A DNA stretch of 64,000 nt, from assembly GCF_023585685.1 (NCBI RefSeq), contig NZ_CP097764.1:434001-498000 (forward strand). Direction: 5' to 3'. The DNA is from Blochmannia endosymbiont of Camponotus sp. C-003 (lineage in GTDB: Bacteria; Pseudomonadota; Gammaproteobacteria; Enterobacterales; Enterobacteriaceae). Under the pieces are notes generated by a model that searched no databases, had not been told where the DNA came from, and saw only the letters and a program-made list of their open reading frames with translations. The position numbers and the translations under genes are program-made. Each line of letters starts with the position of its first letter. Position 1 is the stretch's first letter. Positions 45,188 through 55,835 of the stretch are shown here, piece after piece.

Positions 45188-47538
45188 ATGATTATTAATT
45201 TTTTTTTAAGAACATTATTATTAATTTAATTTTTTTAATATTTTATACTCAATTTTGTTTTTTGGCTTATGCATCTAATTGCGCACAAATTCCTATGATC
45301 AACAGTCTTTCTTCTATTGATCAAACTATCTGTGTATTATCCGACGAATTAAATATTTATTATCCTAATAAAATTAAGTTTTCTGGACATGTTAGAATAA
45401 AACAAGATCATAACATCTTCATGTCCGACAAACTAATAATATTACTTCAAGAAAAAAACGAATTATTGTACAATACAAAATTATATGCATATGGTCATAT
45501 TGAGTATAAAAACAGCTATGTTATATTAACTGGAATTCGTGCTTGGATTAATTTTTATAATAAAAATATAGATATTCATGAAGGCACATATCATGTCTTA
45601 AAGCCTCCTATTCATGGAACAGCAAATTCTATAATGCAGAGGGGGGAAGGCCGCTATACTATTGTTAAGAAAGGAAAGTGTACTTCTTGTATTTCAAATA
45701 AAAATTATTGGAACATAACAGGATCAAAAATTCTTTATGATCATAAAACACACAATATGGATATATGGAATGCTTGTCTTAAAATAAAAAAAATACCAAT
45801 ATTTTACAGCCCCTATTTATCATTATCTTTGCATCAAAACAATATCTTAGGACACTACATACCAAACATTAAATATAGCAATAAAAATGGATTGATCTTA
45901 AAAATACCTTGTCCTATTTTTTTTTCAAAACATTGTTCGGGAAGTATTTCCCCATGTTATACATCTCACTTAGGAACAAAATTAGCAACAGAAATATACT
46001 ATTCAGTTAATCCAGGAACTGGATTATTAATTTTAGATCTTATAGGAAATAATAAAATATATAATAAAAATTTTTCCAATAATTACCATAACAAATATTG
46101 GCAACTATATTGGAAACATAACGGCATTATGAACAAAAAATGGCATTTTCATTCTAATTATACCTCGGCTACAGGCTCCGATAATTACATTGAAAACTTT
46201 AATATACCAACATATACACATTCTAATAATAATCACATCAACCAAAAAATACTATGCAATTATAGTGATAAAAATTGGAGCGCTAATCTAGCTTATTTTG
46301 GTATCACAAATACTAATACCACGATGATTAAAAATCATTCCAATTATAACAAAGCATTGCAATTAGAATTGAACTCATATATTGATTGCATCAATAATCA
46401 ACCATTTAATTTAAAATTATTCAGTCAATTAACGCAATTTATACCTTCAAATTATCATTACCCAAAAACAATCAGAATACATACAGAACCAACTTTAGAT
46501 TTCTCAATAAATAATCATTATAGTTATTTTAACAGCGAAGCCAAATTAAGAATAACACATTATCGACAAAAAAATGTAAATCATTACAACAGAATACAAA
46601 ACCCAGATCATCATTTAAACAATATAGTTAACCGCATCATCCCACAATTTAAAATTAACGGAAAGATGATTTTCAAAGAAAAAACACATATTTCAAAAAA
46701 ATATAAACATTTCTTAGAACCAAAATTACAATATTTATATGTACCATATCGTTTTCAAGAAAATATCGGTATCTACGATACTGATATGATTCATATAAAT
46801 CATAATAATTTATTTCGTGACACTACATATAGTGGATTGGATCGTATTTTATCTGTCAATCAAATTACGGGAAATATAGCTATACGATGTTGTAAGAACA
46901 AAAACGAACTATTTTACGCGTCTATAGGTCAAATTTTTGATTTGAGACAACTGAATTTCAAACATATAAAAATATCTAAATGTACACAAAAAACTCCTAA
47001 TATCATGTTATTTTCAGGAATAAGTCATTGGAATATTAACGATTATTGGAATGTAAACACTGAAATGCAATATGATATGCAACATCGTGCATTATCATTT
47101 GGGACTATAATATTAGAATACCTAGGTAAAGACAATCAAGTTTTACAAACACATTACAGACATACCAACGAACAATATCTTGAAAAAATACTACCAAACA
47201 TTAAAGAATCAATATATCACAACACAATTGCTCAATTAGGAATACTTGCTTGTTATCCTTTAATTGATAATTGGAAAGTAAGTTGGGCACATTACCATAA
47301 CATAAAAACTAATCAACTCATTGATCAAACAATAGGAATACAGTATTATACACCATGTTGGGGAGTGAATATATCTTGTGAGCGAAAAATGATTGATTGG
47401 AGTAAAGAATTAAACCGCAGTATATATGATAACAAAATACGATTTGATATCAGAATATATAACTCTACGTCAAATTTTAAAACAAATCCATATAAGATGT
47501 TAAACATAGGGGTTTTTCCATATCAACACACATTTTAA
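45188..47538 (+). CDS. lptD: LPS-assembly protein LptD, N-terminus out of frame at a T9 run
   Basis: Outer-membrane beta-barrel that inserts lipopolysaccharide into the outer leaflet with LptE. From 45262 the frame reads LAYASNCAQIPM and continues for 758 codons to PYQHTF, matching E. coli LptD including ENRYTI-like GEGRYTIVKKGKCTSC, IPIFYSPYLSL, NRIIPQFKINGKM and LQYLYVPYRFQ. No ATG opens this frame. ATG 45188 reads MIINFFLRT and stops soon after; with one extra T in the nine-T run at 45199-45207 it reads MIINFFFKNIIINLIFLIF and on through TQFCFLAYA into the mature protein, an apparent signal peptide. So the gene is either one base short or rescued by slippage. Confidence 0.88.
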
Positions 47539-47597
47539 CCTTATTCATTGTATGACGACGTTAAATCAGGTTCATACTTATAATATTGTTTAATCGT

Positions 47598-48878
47598 ATG
47601 AAATTTTGGCAAATATTAGTTCTAATGTTTACGTTCAAAACAAATATTGTTCTTGGAGCATTAAAAACAATCGATAAAATCGTAGCATTAGTAAATCATA
47701 ATATTATTTTAGATAGTGATGTCAGAAACAATGTGTATACAATTCAAAATAACATCTCTGATACCCACAACAATATATTACAAGATATTTCATATTATCA
47801 ACAAATATTAGATCAATTAATCATAGATAACCTCGTCTTACAGATTTTTGATCAACAAGAAATTATTAAGATTAATTATAATCAACTTAACCAAATGATT
47901 AATTGCATTTTAAATTTATATGATATGACATTCGATCAGTTTCATTCATATTTATATAATATTGGATTAAGTTATGAAAAATTTTATTTCCAACAATACC
48001 AAAATATGATTAAAACAATGATATGTGATCATGTTATGCATGATCGTGCTCATGTATTAACAAATGAAATAAATGAAATTGCCAAAACATCAAATATTAT
48101 TGATTTTAACAAACAATTTAAATTGAAGCACATTATATTTTCATTACCAATACAACCCACTCAATACCAAATAGACAAAATAGAAGATTTTGCACGATTA
48201 TTAATTGAAAAAAAAGAATTTAACAAAAATATCAAAGAATTGATGCGAACATATTCCAATAAAAATATTATTCAAATAATTAAAGTGCACGAAACAGAAT
48301 GGATTTCATGGAAAGACATACCAATCATTTTTGAAAAACATTTACACACTACCAAAAAAGGTGATGTTGTCGGTCCAATTGTATCTTATGATGGAATACA
48401 TATCATAGAAATAAAAGATATACGTCATAAACAAATTATACTACCTGTTACTAAAGTTACAGCAAAAATATTTGGTATTAAAAATTCGTGTAAAAATATA
48501 AATATAGTGGAAGAATTGTTACAAACCAAAGAACGAATGGAGAAAAGTAATATTACATTTGGAATGATTGTTAAAGAAAAATCAAAAGATATATATTGTA
48601 ATCACTATACAGAAAATATAGTATACAAAGATTTAGATGATTTAGAACCATCAACTCGAAAAGTTTTAAGTTCTTTAAAAAGAAATGAAATTAGCATACC
48701 AGTATACACTTCTTTCGGATGGTGTTTAATTCAATTAATAGATATATCTGTACTGGATTATAATGAAATAATATATGAACGTGCTTATTTATATTTATTA
48801 AATAAAAAATTTCATGAAATTATGAAAAATTGGATTCAAGAATTACGATCCGAATCGTATATTAAAATCATCAACTAA
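47598..48878 (+). CDS. surA: Periplasmic chaperone SurA (peptidyl-prolyl isomerase family)
   Basis: Periplasmic chaperone for outer-membrane proteins such as LptD. ATG 47598 gives 426 residues (428 in E. coli); a TTG at 47586 is upstream but less likely. An N-terminal signal peptide ends near VLGA, followed by the chaperone core [17 protein letters not shown]. The first parvulin domain is recognisable ([13 protein letters not shown] to [14 protein letters not shown]). The second is poorly conserved and lacks the usual GGDLGW stretch, so the protein may act as a chaperone only (inference). pdxA begins one base after its stop. Confidence 0.93.
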   Translation: MKFWQILVLMFTFKTNIVLGALKTIDKIVALVNHNIILDSDVRNNVYTIQNNISDTHNNILQDISYYQQILDQLIIDNLVLQIFDQQEIIKINYNQLNQMINCILNLYDMTFDQFHSYLYNIGLSYEKFYFQQYQNMIKTMICDHVMHDRAHVLTNEINEIAKTSNIIDFNKQFKLKHIIFSLPIQPTQYQIDKIEDFARLLIEKKEFNKNIKELMRTYSNKNIIQIIKVHETEWISWKDIPIIFEKHLHTTKKGDVVGPIVSYDGIHIIEIKDIRHKQIILPVTKVTAKIFGIKNSCKNINIVEELLQTKERMEKSNITFGMIVKEKSKDIYCNHYTENIVYKDLDDLEPSTRKVLSSLKRNEISIPVYTSFGWCLIQLIDISVLDYNEIIYERAYLYLLNKKFHEIMKNWIQELRSESYIKIIN

Positions 48879-48879
48879 A

Positions 48880-49899
48880 ATGAAAAAAAAAAATAAACGA
48901 TTTCGACGCATTGTGATTACTACAGGGGAACCAGCTGGGATCGGTCCTGACATAATCATTATGAGCGCGCAAAAAAAATGGCCTGTAGAGTTAGTCGTGT
49001 GCGCAGATCCTAATTTGTTATTAGATAGAGCGAAGCAAATCAATGTACCTTTAAGACTCCGTTCTTATCATTCTAAAAAATTAGCGTCTCCTTGTGTGTC
49101 CGGAGAATTATCTATATTAAAAATGTTACTGCCACAACAAGTTACACCTGGCCAATTGAATGTTAATAATAATAATTATGTTATTGATACTTTAACACGA
49201 GCATCGCAAGGATGTTTAAATGGGGAATTTTCAGCATTAGTGACAGGCCCTGTACATAAAGCTATCCTTAATAAAGGAAATATAACATTCAGTGGGCACA
49301 CTGAATTTTTATCTCACATAAACAAATGCAAAACCACTGTAATGATGTTAATCAATAGCACATTACGTGTTGCTTTAGCCACTACTCATATACCTATACT
49401 ATCTGTTCCAAAAATGATTACTCAACAATCTCTTTGCGATACTATTCCCGTTCTTGCTCAAGGATTAAAAAAATATTTTGGAATTGCATACCCTAAAATT
49501 TATGTATGTGGCTTGAATCCACACTCTGGAGAATCCGGCTATATAGGACAAGAAGAGATTAAAATTATTATACCTGCTTTAAATATTTTAAAAAAAAACA
49601 TTAATTACGAACTAATAGGACCTTTATCAGCTGACACAATATTCCAAAAAAAGTATATGCAACATGCAGATGTAATACTAACTATGTATCATGACCAAGG
49701 TTTACCTGTTTTAAAATATTCTGGATTTGGTCAATCAGTGAATGTTACGTTAGGATTACCTTTCATTAGAACCTCTGTAGATCACGGTACTGCTCTTGAA
49801 CTATCTGGAACAGGACAAGCATTACCCGATAGTATGATTATGGCTATTACAGTTGCGATTGAAATGATAAATAATCTTTATGCAAAAAAAATACTATAA
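48880..49899 (+). CDS. pdxA: 4-hydroxythreonine-4-phosphate dehydrogenase
   Basis: Step of pyridoxal phosphate synthesis. [46 protein letters not shown] and [12 protein letters not shown] carry the metal ligands and substrate site. The 339 residues compare with 329. The first codons after ATG form an uninterrupted run of eleven A (48883-48893), the longest homopolymer noticed in the window, encoding KKKN in frame. The 3' end overlaps rsmA by 20 bases, and surA-pdxA-rsmA look cotranscribed. Confidence 0.97.
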   Translation: MKKKNKRFRRIVITTGEPAGIGPDIIIMSAQKKWPVELVVCADPNLLLDRAKQINVPLRLRSYHSKKLASPCVSGELSILKMLLPQQVTPGQLNVNNNNYVIDTLTRASQGCLNGEFSALVTGPVHKAILNKGNITFSGHTEFLSHINKCKTTVMMLINSTLRVALATTHIPILSVPKMITQQSLCDTIPVLAQGLKKYFGIAYPKIYVCGLNPHSGESGYIGQEEIKIIIPALNILKKNINYELIGPLSADTIFQKKYMQHADVILTMYHDQGLPVLKYSGFGQSVNVTLGLPFIRTSVDHGTALELSGTGQALPDSMIMAITVAIEMINNLYAKKIL

Positions 49900-50689
49900 A
49901 GATCATCTTATCAAGAAGAAATGGAGTCAAGTATTTCTTACAGATCAAAATATTATTGACACCATTGTTAAAACTATTAATCCTAAAAAACATCAAAAAA
50001 TACTAGAAATAGGACCTGGTTTAGGTGCATTAACTCAACAAATTTTAAATACTGCAGATCTCAATTCCTTAATATTGATAGAACGTGATTTAAACTTGGT
50101 CAATCGCCTAATTCAAATATTTGATAAAAAAATCAATATTCTTTATCAAGATATAATGACAACAAATTTTTTTGATTTATCACATCAAGTTGGACAAAAA
50201 CTACGATTAATAGGAAATTTACCCTATAATATAGCCACAGAATTAATTATATATTTATTTCAATATATTAATGTAATCTATGATATGCATTTTATGTTTC
50301 AGAAGGAAGTAGCTATGCGCCTTTACGCAAATCCCGATAGAAAAGAATATGGAAGATTAAGTATAATAACACAATATCATTGCAAAGTTATTCCATTGTT
50401 AACGATACCATCAACTTCTTTCTTTCCTATCCCAAAAGTAGAATCTATGGTTGTAAGTCTACTCCCCCACATAGACACTCCGTATCCAATCGTTAATATA
50501 GAAAAACTATCTTTTCTGACAAAATTAGCTTTTAGACAAAGACGAAAAACTCTTCGAAATAGTCTATCTACATGTTTTAACACAAAAGAAATTATACAGA
50601 CAGGAATAAATCCAGAGTTGCGAGCAGAAAATGTCACTATTGATCAATACTGCATACTAGCAAATATGTTAAATATAAATAGAAAATAA
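49880..50689 (+). CDS. rsmA: 16S rRNA dimethyladenosine transferase RsmA (KsgA)
   Basis: Dimethylates A1518 and A1519 of 16S rRNA, a late quality check of the small subunit. [12 protein letters not shown], the SAM motif [13 protein letters not shown] and the catalytic [11 protein letters not shown] are present, followed by the C-terminal [12 protein letters not shown]. The 269 residues compare with 273. It overlaps the end of pdxA. apaG, normally between rsmA and apaH, is missing. Confidence 0.97.
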   Translation: MQKKYYKDHLIKKKWSQVFLTDQNIIDTIVKTINPKKHQKILEIGPGLGALTQQILNTADLNSLILIERDLNLVNRLIQIFDKKINILYQDIMTTNFFDLSHQVGQKLRLIGNLPYNIATELIIYLFQYINVIYDMHFMFQKEVAMRLYANPDRKEYGRLSIITQYHCKVIPLLTIPSTSFFPIPKVESMVVSLLPHIDTPYPIVNIEKLSFLTKLAFRQRRKTLRNSLSTCFNTKEIIQTGINPELRAENVTIDQYCILANMLNINRK

Positions 50690-51071
50690 ACTTACTTACA
50701 TAATGTATTATTGTACTACATACAACTATTTTGTAATTGTATTTTAACTGAAAAATGGCTATACATTCCATCTTTATTAGGTTATTGTATATGATTGATT
50801 TATGACTTATTTATGTAAATAATCATAAGTCAATGTCATAATGATATAAAACTTAATTAATAAATACAAAAATGTTTAAAATGAATCAATCTTTATTGTA
50901 ATGAGCAGTTATGTATTAAATAAAGCATATTTTCATATTTTATAAGATATATGTTTTGTTGTATGAGTGGTGCTTTTTAAAACAGAAACTTTATACTTAT
51001 ACAAAATATTAAAAATATTATGATATATATGTATTTGATCAATTTTTATTATAAAAATATATAATAGCCAA
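50690..51071. other. Spacer between rsmA and apaH where apaG would lie
   Basis: About 380 AT-rich bases with no readable ApaG remnant. An inverted repeat TGACTTAT (50803-50810) / ATAAGTCA (50825-50832) with a 14-base loop is the only structure noticed; it has no T-run. Confidence 0.5.
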
Positions 51072-51902
51072 ATGTCTACTTATTTTATTGGAGATGTTCA
51101 CGGGTGTTACAAACACTTACAAACAATACTAAACCATGTATGCTTTAATCCTAAAGTTGATACCCTACATTTTACCGGAGATTTAATCGCCAGAGGACCA
51201 AATTCATTAGAGGTATTACGTTTAGCCTATGAATTGAAAGACAGTGCGTATCTAGTATTAGGGAATCATGAATTACATCTATTAAAAACATATTTTGGAA
51301 TAATAGACTGTAATAAAAAACGCACAGATCAGTTTGATGCTATATTCAATGCTTCAGACATAGAAGATTTGATTAATTGGTTACGTCATCAACCTATGTT
51401 ATTTATAGATGAAAACAATAAAATATTAATGACCCATGCAGGTATTAGTCCTAGTTGGAACGTTAACGATGCTAAAAAATATGCTAAAGAAATAGAAAAA
51501 ATTTTAGTTAGTGACCATTATTTTTTACTTTTTAAAAAAGATATACATAACAATATATCCGATACGTATCACATTAATGATAATAAATTAAAACAAATAC
51601 AAGAAAACATTAATGTATTCACACGCATGCGTTATGTTGATTTAAATGGAAAGTTAGATTTGAAATATAAAGGTATCCCTAAAGATGCCCCAGCATATAT
51701 ATATCCGTGGTTTTCTTTAAAAAACAAATTAATTGATCCCACATATAGTATAATTTTTGGGCATTGGGCATCTTTAGAAGGCACAAAAATTCCATCTGGT
51801 ATTTATGGATTAGATTCTGGTTGTTGTTGGGGAGGGGCTCTGACTTTATTGCGATGGGAAGATAAAAAAATTGTAAGCATACCTTGTACTCTACCTGATT
51901 AA
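51072..51902 (+). CDS. apaH: Bis(5'-nucleosyl)-tetraphosphatase, symmetrical
   Basis: Cleaves diadenosine tetraphosphate to two ADP. The metallophosphatase signature is clear: FIGDVHGCYKHL, FTGDLIARGPNSLEVL, VLGNHELHLL and THAGISPSW, then FGHWASLEG and LDSGCCWGGALTLL. The 276 residues compare with 280. It seems to be expressed alone, converging on folA. Confidence 0.96.
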   Translation: MSTYFIGDVHGCYKHLQTILNHVCFNPKVDTLHFTGDLIARGPNSLEVLRLAYELKDSAYLVLGNHELHLLKTYFGIIDCNKKRTDQFDAIFNASDIEDLINWLRHQPMLFIDENNKILMTHAGISPSWNVNDAKKYAKEIEKILVSDHYFLLFKKDIHNNISDTYHINDNKLKQIQENINVFTRMRYVDLNGKLDLKYKGIPKDAPAYIYPWFSLKNKLIDPTYSIIFGHWASLEGTKIPSGIYGLDSGCCWGGALTLLRWEDKKIVSIPCTLPD

Positions 51903-51906
51903 CTTA

Positions 51907-51936
51907 AAAAATAATCAAACTTTAGAGATTATTTTT
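51907..51936. terminator. Possible bidirectional terminator between apaH and folA
   Basis: Arms AAAAATAATC (51907-51916) and GATTATTTTT (51927-51936), perfectly complementary over ten bases with a ten-base loop, start a few bases after the apaH stop. Each arm ends in an A/T run, so the structure could stop transcripts from either side. The stem is AT-rich. Confidence 0.45.
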
Positions 51937-52078
51937 ACATATTCTTACCATTTTTAATAAATTCGCATCATATGATTTCATTACTCTTGAAAGACAATTT
52001 ATTGATTGATCTACAAATATTAGCTGAATTAATTAATATAACTGAATATCTTAATTATTAACCATAATAGTCTAGTCG

Positions 52079-52573
52079 TCACTTGTAACGTTCTAAAATA
52101 GAAAATTGTAGATAACAACAGTTTTCTCTAATTTCATAAAATTTATTAAAAACAGATCTCCATTCTCTTATATCATAATCAGGAAACCAAGCATCGCCAT
52201 CAATTTCAACGATATTATGAATATATGTTAAATACAAGCGTTGTGCGTAAGGTAAAAAAATATTATATATTTCACTTCCTCCAATCACCATGACTTCAGG
52301 TGTATTTTGTATTAATAATAAAGCTGAATTTATATTGTCAGCTACAAAAACACCATTATAATTATTTAATAGATTACGACTTAAAACAATATTTAGTCTA
52401 TTTAATAACGGTCTTTTTCCTATAGACTCAAATGTTTTACGCCCCATAATAATTGGCTTATATGAAGTATGATACTTAAACCACTTAATATCCATAGGTA
52501 AATACCAAGGAATAATATTTTTTCTTCCAATTATATGATTGGTAGTCAACGCAGCAATTAAACTAATAATCAT
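52079..52573 (-). CDS. folA: Dihydrofolate reductase
   Basis: Reduces dihydrofolate to tetrahydrofolate. ATG 52573 gives 164 residues and places IISLIAALTTNHIIG at the usual N-terminus (159 in E. coli); an ATG at 52585 would add four residues. Conserved parts are IPWYLPMDIKWFK with the catalytic acidic residue, IMGRKTFESIGKR, LNIVLSR and MVIGGSEIYNIFLP. Together with folK it shows that folate metabolism is kept. carAB between folA and dapB has decayed. Confidence 0.96.
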   Translation of the reverse strand: MIISLIAALTTNHIIGRKNIIPWYLPMDIKWFKYHTSYKPIIMGRKTFESIGKRPLLNRLNIVLSRNLLNNYNGVFVADNINSALLLIQNTPEVMVIGGSEIYNIFLPYAQRLYLTYIHNIVEIDGDAWFPDYDIREWRSVFNKFYEIRENCCYLQFSILERYK

Positions 52574-52705
52574 TAAGCACAACATTCAAGTTTATATTTA
52601 AAATTAATAATACTTTTAATAAAATCTATAATTACTAAAATACACAGAGTATAATTGTGTAATTAATATTAATGAATCAATGACAGCTTTAATGTATTAT
52701 TTTGG

Positions 52706-52725
52706 CATACATACATACATACATA
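52706..52725. repeat. Five CATA tetranucleotide repeats
   Basis: CATA repeated five times at the distal edge of the carB remnant. In a decayed region such a microsatellite is likely to be neutral. Confidence 0.75.
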
Positions 52726-52826
52726 CCCTGAATTGATACCACATGTTCTGTAGTATCAATAATTAATGACACAGCTGTAGCAAAACTTCCGTTTATTATA
52801 GTAATAACATAATAAACTCCATATTT
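52706..52826 (-). pseudogene. carB: 3' remnant of carB (carbamoyl-phosphate synthase large subunit)
   Basis: Read on the minus strand, the frame gives KYGVYYVITIINGSFATAV followed by SLIIDTTEHVVSIQGMY. This matches the last roughly 40 residues of E. coli CarB (YKVHYDTTLNGGFATAM and ATEKVISVQEMH). Nothing of the preceding thousand residues of CarB is here. It joins the carA remnant in the same frame, so a deletion fused the two. Identification is by recognisable residues, not by a computed alignment. Confidence 0.8.
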
Positions 52827-53390
52827 AATATTCCAAGTGCCCTGATTCCAAATATATCATTAAGAAATACTTACTTTATGAAAACAATCAAGATCAAATC
52901 TATTTAATAAACTAGGAAAATCATGAGTCTACGCAATGCTAAATTAATAAATATAGCGCCAAATATATTCATCACGAGTAACAATATAGCCGTGTTATAT
53001 GCCCTTTTTTCGTATTAAATGAGTCAATTGACGAGTATCTACTTCTCTAGCAATTCCAACAATATTTTATTGTATTAAACAATTTAAAAGAGTTAATGTA
53101 TAATGAAAATTACTAACAATTATTGCTAGGTCATGAATGATTAGCCCGCTTACTTGGATACAGAAGATTTATTATCAAATTTATTAGTCCCAATATTCCC
53201 AATATGAGGACAAGTCAATCTTACTATTTAGTATGCATATATAAGAAGGATCAGTAATTGTTTATTGATAGCCAGTTATTGATTGATGTGTGTTGAAGAA
53301 CACTATTTCCCCTATCGTTTCTCCTTCTGATCCTATTATTTAACCATAAAATCGATTACCATCTTCTAGTACCAACAACACTGATGTCAT
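52827..53390 (-). pseudogene. carA: 5' remnant of carA (carbamoyl-phosphate synthase small subunit)
   Basis: From ATG 53390 on the minus strand the reading is MTSVLLVLEDGNRFYG, stop, then GSEGETIGEIVF, ITGYQ, stop, TITDPSY; in another frame TCPHIGNIGTN; then GLIIHDLAIIVSNF and REVDTRQLTHLIRKKGI; and finally, after another shift, HDFPSLLNRFDL and YIWNQGTWNI. These follow E. coli CarA residues about 1-170 in order. There are several stops and frameshifts and the glutaminase domain is missing, so it is a clear pseudogene. It occupies the syntenic carAB place downstream of dapB. Confidence 0.88.
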
Positions 53391-53579
53391 TACAATAACT
53401 CTATCTTAATTAGTAAATTGATTCATCAAATGTATGATTTATATTTTATTGACTAAAGAAAATTAATTAACTAAATGTTTAACTAATATTACCATCATAC
53501 TAGATTAAAATAAAACATATGTAAATAAAATCTACAACGTTTTATTTATTATAAATTTTAAAAATTTTTAGTAGCATCA

Positions 53580-53614
53580 AATATGTATTCATATTTCATA
53601 TATGAATACATATT
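53580..53614 (-). terminator. 15-bp perfect hairpin downstream of dapB
   Basis: Arms AATATGTATTCATAT (53580-53594) and ATATGAATACATATT (53600-53614) around a five-base loop. It lies about 23 bases beyond the dapB stop on the minus strand and is followed there by TTTGATG and, slightly later, A/T runs. It may end the ribF-ileS-lspA-ispH-dapB transcript before the dead carAB remnant. Confidence 0.5.
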
Positions 53615-53637
53615 ATTTACTGTCATCTATTTCATCA

Positions 53638-54492
53638 TCATGATGTGTTCATTTCTAAAATATCGCTTACATCAAACAATCCGATTTTATCATGCCCTAT
53701 CCAAAGAGCAGCGCGCAATGCTCCATGAGCGAATATTAAACGATCCGATGCTTTATGCGTGATTTCTAAACATTCTCCTAGTCCTGCAAATAACACAGTA
53801 TGTTCTCCAACGACATTTCCAGCACGTATCGAATGAATTGGTATATCTTCACAAGCAGATGTTGGTGTGTACGACGTTGGAGCATCAAAATTAAAATCCA
53901 TAATTTTATTATTATTGGAACGAACGGATCGCAATGTATTTACAATAATGTTCTGCATTGTTAAAGCAGTACCAGATGGTATGTCACGTTTCTTGTTATG
54001 ATGAGTTTCAATAATATTGATATCTGAAGTACTACCTATGATTTGAGTAATCCTATGTAACAGTTTAAATATTAACGCTACACCTATACTAAAATTAGAG
54101 GAAAAAACAATTCCTATTTTATGGGATGCATTTAAAATAAGATTCTTATGTATCTTATTAAATCCAGTAGTTCCAATAACTATATTTTTATTGTTATTAA
54201 CGCAAAATTTTAAGTATTCTACAGATACATCAGGGGCAGTGAAATCAATTAAAACATCAAAATTATCTTTAATTGATTCTAAATTATCAGTAATTGTCAC
54301 ACCTAAAGTATCAGCGTTTATTAATGTTCCAACATCCATTCCACAAATATTAGTATTTAAACGTGCTATGGCAGCTCCTAAAACAATCTCTTGACTAAAT
54401 TGTTTTTCTCCTTTAACAATACATTTTACTATTTCTTTGCCCATTCGACCAGTTACTCCTGTCACGGCAATACGAAGAAATGTACCGCTCAT
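53638..54492 (-). CDS. dapB: 4-hydroxy-tetrahydrodipicolinate reductase
   Basis: Step of the diaminopimelate/lysine pathway; it supplies MurE with meso-DAP precursor. The nucleotide motif is VTGVTGRMGKEIV, then VLIDFTAPD, VIGTTGF, SSNFSIGV and the active-site ETHHNKKRDIPSGTAL with the catalytic histidine and lysine. RAGNVVGEHTVLFAG follows. The 284 residues compare with 273; a few extra residues lie at the C-terminus and N-terminus. In E. coli dapB precedes carAB, as it does the remnant here. Confidence 0.96.
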   Translation of the reverse strand: MSGTFLRIAVTGVTGRMGKEIVKCIVKGEKQFSQEIVLGAAIARLNTNICGMDVGTLINADTLGVTITDNLESIKDNFDVLIDFTAPDVSVEYLKFCVNNNKNIVIGTTGFNKIHKNLILNASHKIGIVFSSNFSIGVALIFKLLHRITQIIGSTSDINIIETHHNKKRDIPSGTALTMQNIIVNTLRSVRSNNNKIMDFNFDAPTSYTPTSACEDIPIHSIRAGNVVGEHTVLFAGLGECLEITHKASDRLIFAHGALRAALWIGHDKIGLFDVSDILEMNTS

Positions 54493-54750
54493 AATCTATT
54501 ACCTTATTAATGATGTTGATTTATTATAGATATAGAAAATCTATGACTCTGATTGGTTCTTATATATTGCGCACAGTAGAATAAAATATAAAAATTATTA
54601 ATAAATTTTAGTAATTATTATTTTATATAATAAAACACAATTAAACAACATTTCACGTTATTTTTAATTTTTTATAATCATTTTTTTACGTTCAATACTT
54701 AATTTTACTGCCATGATAAAACTAAAAAATACACTATTATTGTGAATATA

Positions 54751-55686
54751 CTAAATTTTAGGTATATCAAAAAATATGTTTTCTTCCTGTCCGACCATTT
54801 CTTCAACAACAACATGATCTGGACTTAACAGACGTAATTTTTCAATAACTTGGAGTACTAAAATATCTGGAGCTGATGCCCCAGCAGTAATACCAATGTT
54901 ATTTATTCCATATAACCAATTTCTTTGAATATCATTAGCATGACCAATTAAATATGCACTCTTTCCAATACGACGTGCTAGCTCCATTAATCTTACAGAA
55001 TTAGATGATGCCATTGATCCCACAACAAATATCATCTCTACCGCCAGAGCTAAATTTTTAAGAGCATTTTGTCTATTAAATGTAGCGTAACAAATATCAT
55101 TTTTTCTAGGACCTAGAATATTAGGAAATCTTCTATTCAAAATTGCTATAATTTCTGCGGCATCATCTATCGACAAAGTTGTTTGTGTTACGAAAAATAA
55201 ATGATTTGGATGATTAACTTGCACTGACCAGGCATCTGATTGAGATTCAACCAAATATATTTTTTGTTCAGAATTTATAGGAACATATTGCCCCATAGTT
55301 CCCTCTACTTCTGGATGACCAGAATGACCTATTAATATTACTTCCATATTATTACGATTCGCTAGAGCAACTTCTTTATGTACTTTAGTTACCAATGGAC
55401 AAGTAGCATCAATTACTATTAAATTTTTAATTTTTGCCTGTTCTCGTATCCTTTTTGATACTCCATGAGCAGAAAAAACTAAAACCGATCCATTCGGCAC
55501 CTCATCTAGTTGCTCAACAAAAATAACACCTTTATTAGATAATTGAGCGACTACGTAACTGTTATGCACTAACTCATGTCGCACATAAATTGGCGTGCCA
55601 TATGTTTGTATAGATTTATCTACAATATTGATTGCTCGATTGACCCCTGCGCAGAACCCACGCGGGTTAGCTAATACAACTTTAAT
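54751..55686 (-). CDS. ispH: 4-hydroxy-3-methylbut-2-enyl diphosphate reductase, apparent ATT start
   Basis: Last step of the MEP isoprenoid pathway, an iron-sulfur enzyme. The first ordinary start codon is GTG 55584, but the frame continues upstream as [21 protein letters not shown], which matches the E. coli N-terminus and supplies C12, one of three cluster cysteines. It is bounded by TAA at 55692-55690, followed by ATA and ATT. ATT at 55686 stands exactly where the initiator Met is expected, with AGAGG eight bases upstream. That gives 311 residues against 316. Other motifs: [35 protein letters not shown] and TAGASAPD. fkpB, usually between lspA and ispH, is missing. Confidence 0.92.
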   Translation of the reverse strand: MKVVLANPRGFCAGVNRAINIVDKSIQTYGTPIYVRHELVHNSYVVAQLSNKGVIFVEQLDEVPNGSVLVFSAHGVSKRIREQAKIKNLIVIDATCPLVTKVHKEVALANRNNMEVILIGHSGHPEVEGTMGQYVPINSEQKIYLVESQSDAWSVQVNHPNHLFFVTQTTLSIDDAAEIIAILNRRFPNILGPRKNDICYATFNRQNALKNLALAVEMIFVVGSMASSNSVRLMELARRIGKSAYLIGHANDIQRNWLYGINNIGITAGASAPDILVLQVIEKLRLLSPDHVVVEEMVGQEENIFFDIPKI

Positions 55687-55835
55687 TATTTATACCTCTT
55701 CATATTCGTAAGAATATTTAATACTCATATAAAACGACAATTAATTTTAAACAATTTGTATAATTATATTAAAAAAATAACAACATATGTTATGTTTAAA
55801 ACAATCCCTTGTACATATCATGATGTTAATTTAAG

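Noticed and set aside
55687-55835. Possible fkpB remnant between lspA and ispH
   Set aside because: The spacer is only about 150 bases and no FkpB-like residues could be read in any frame.
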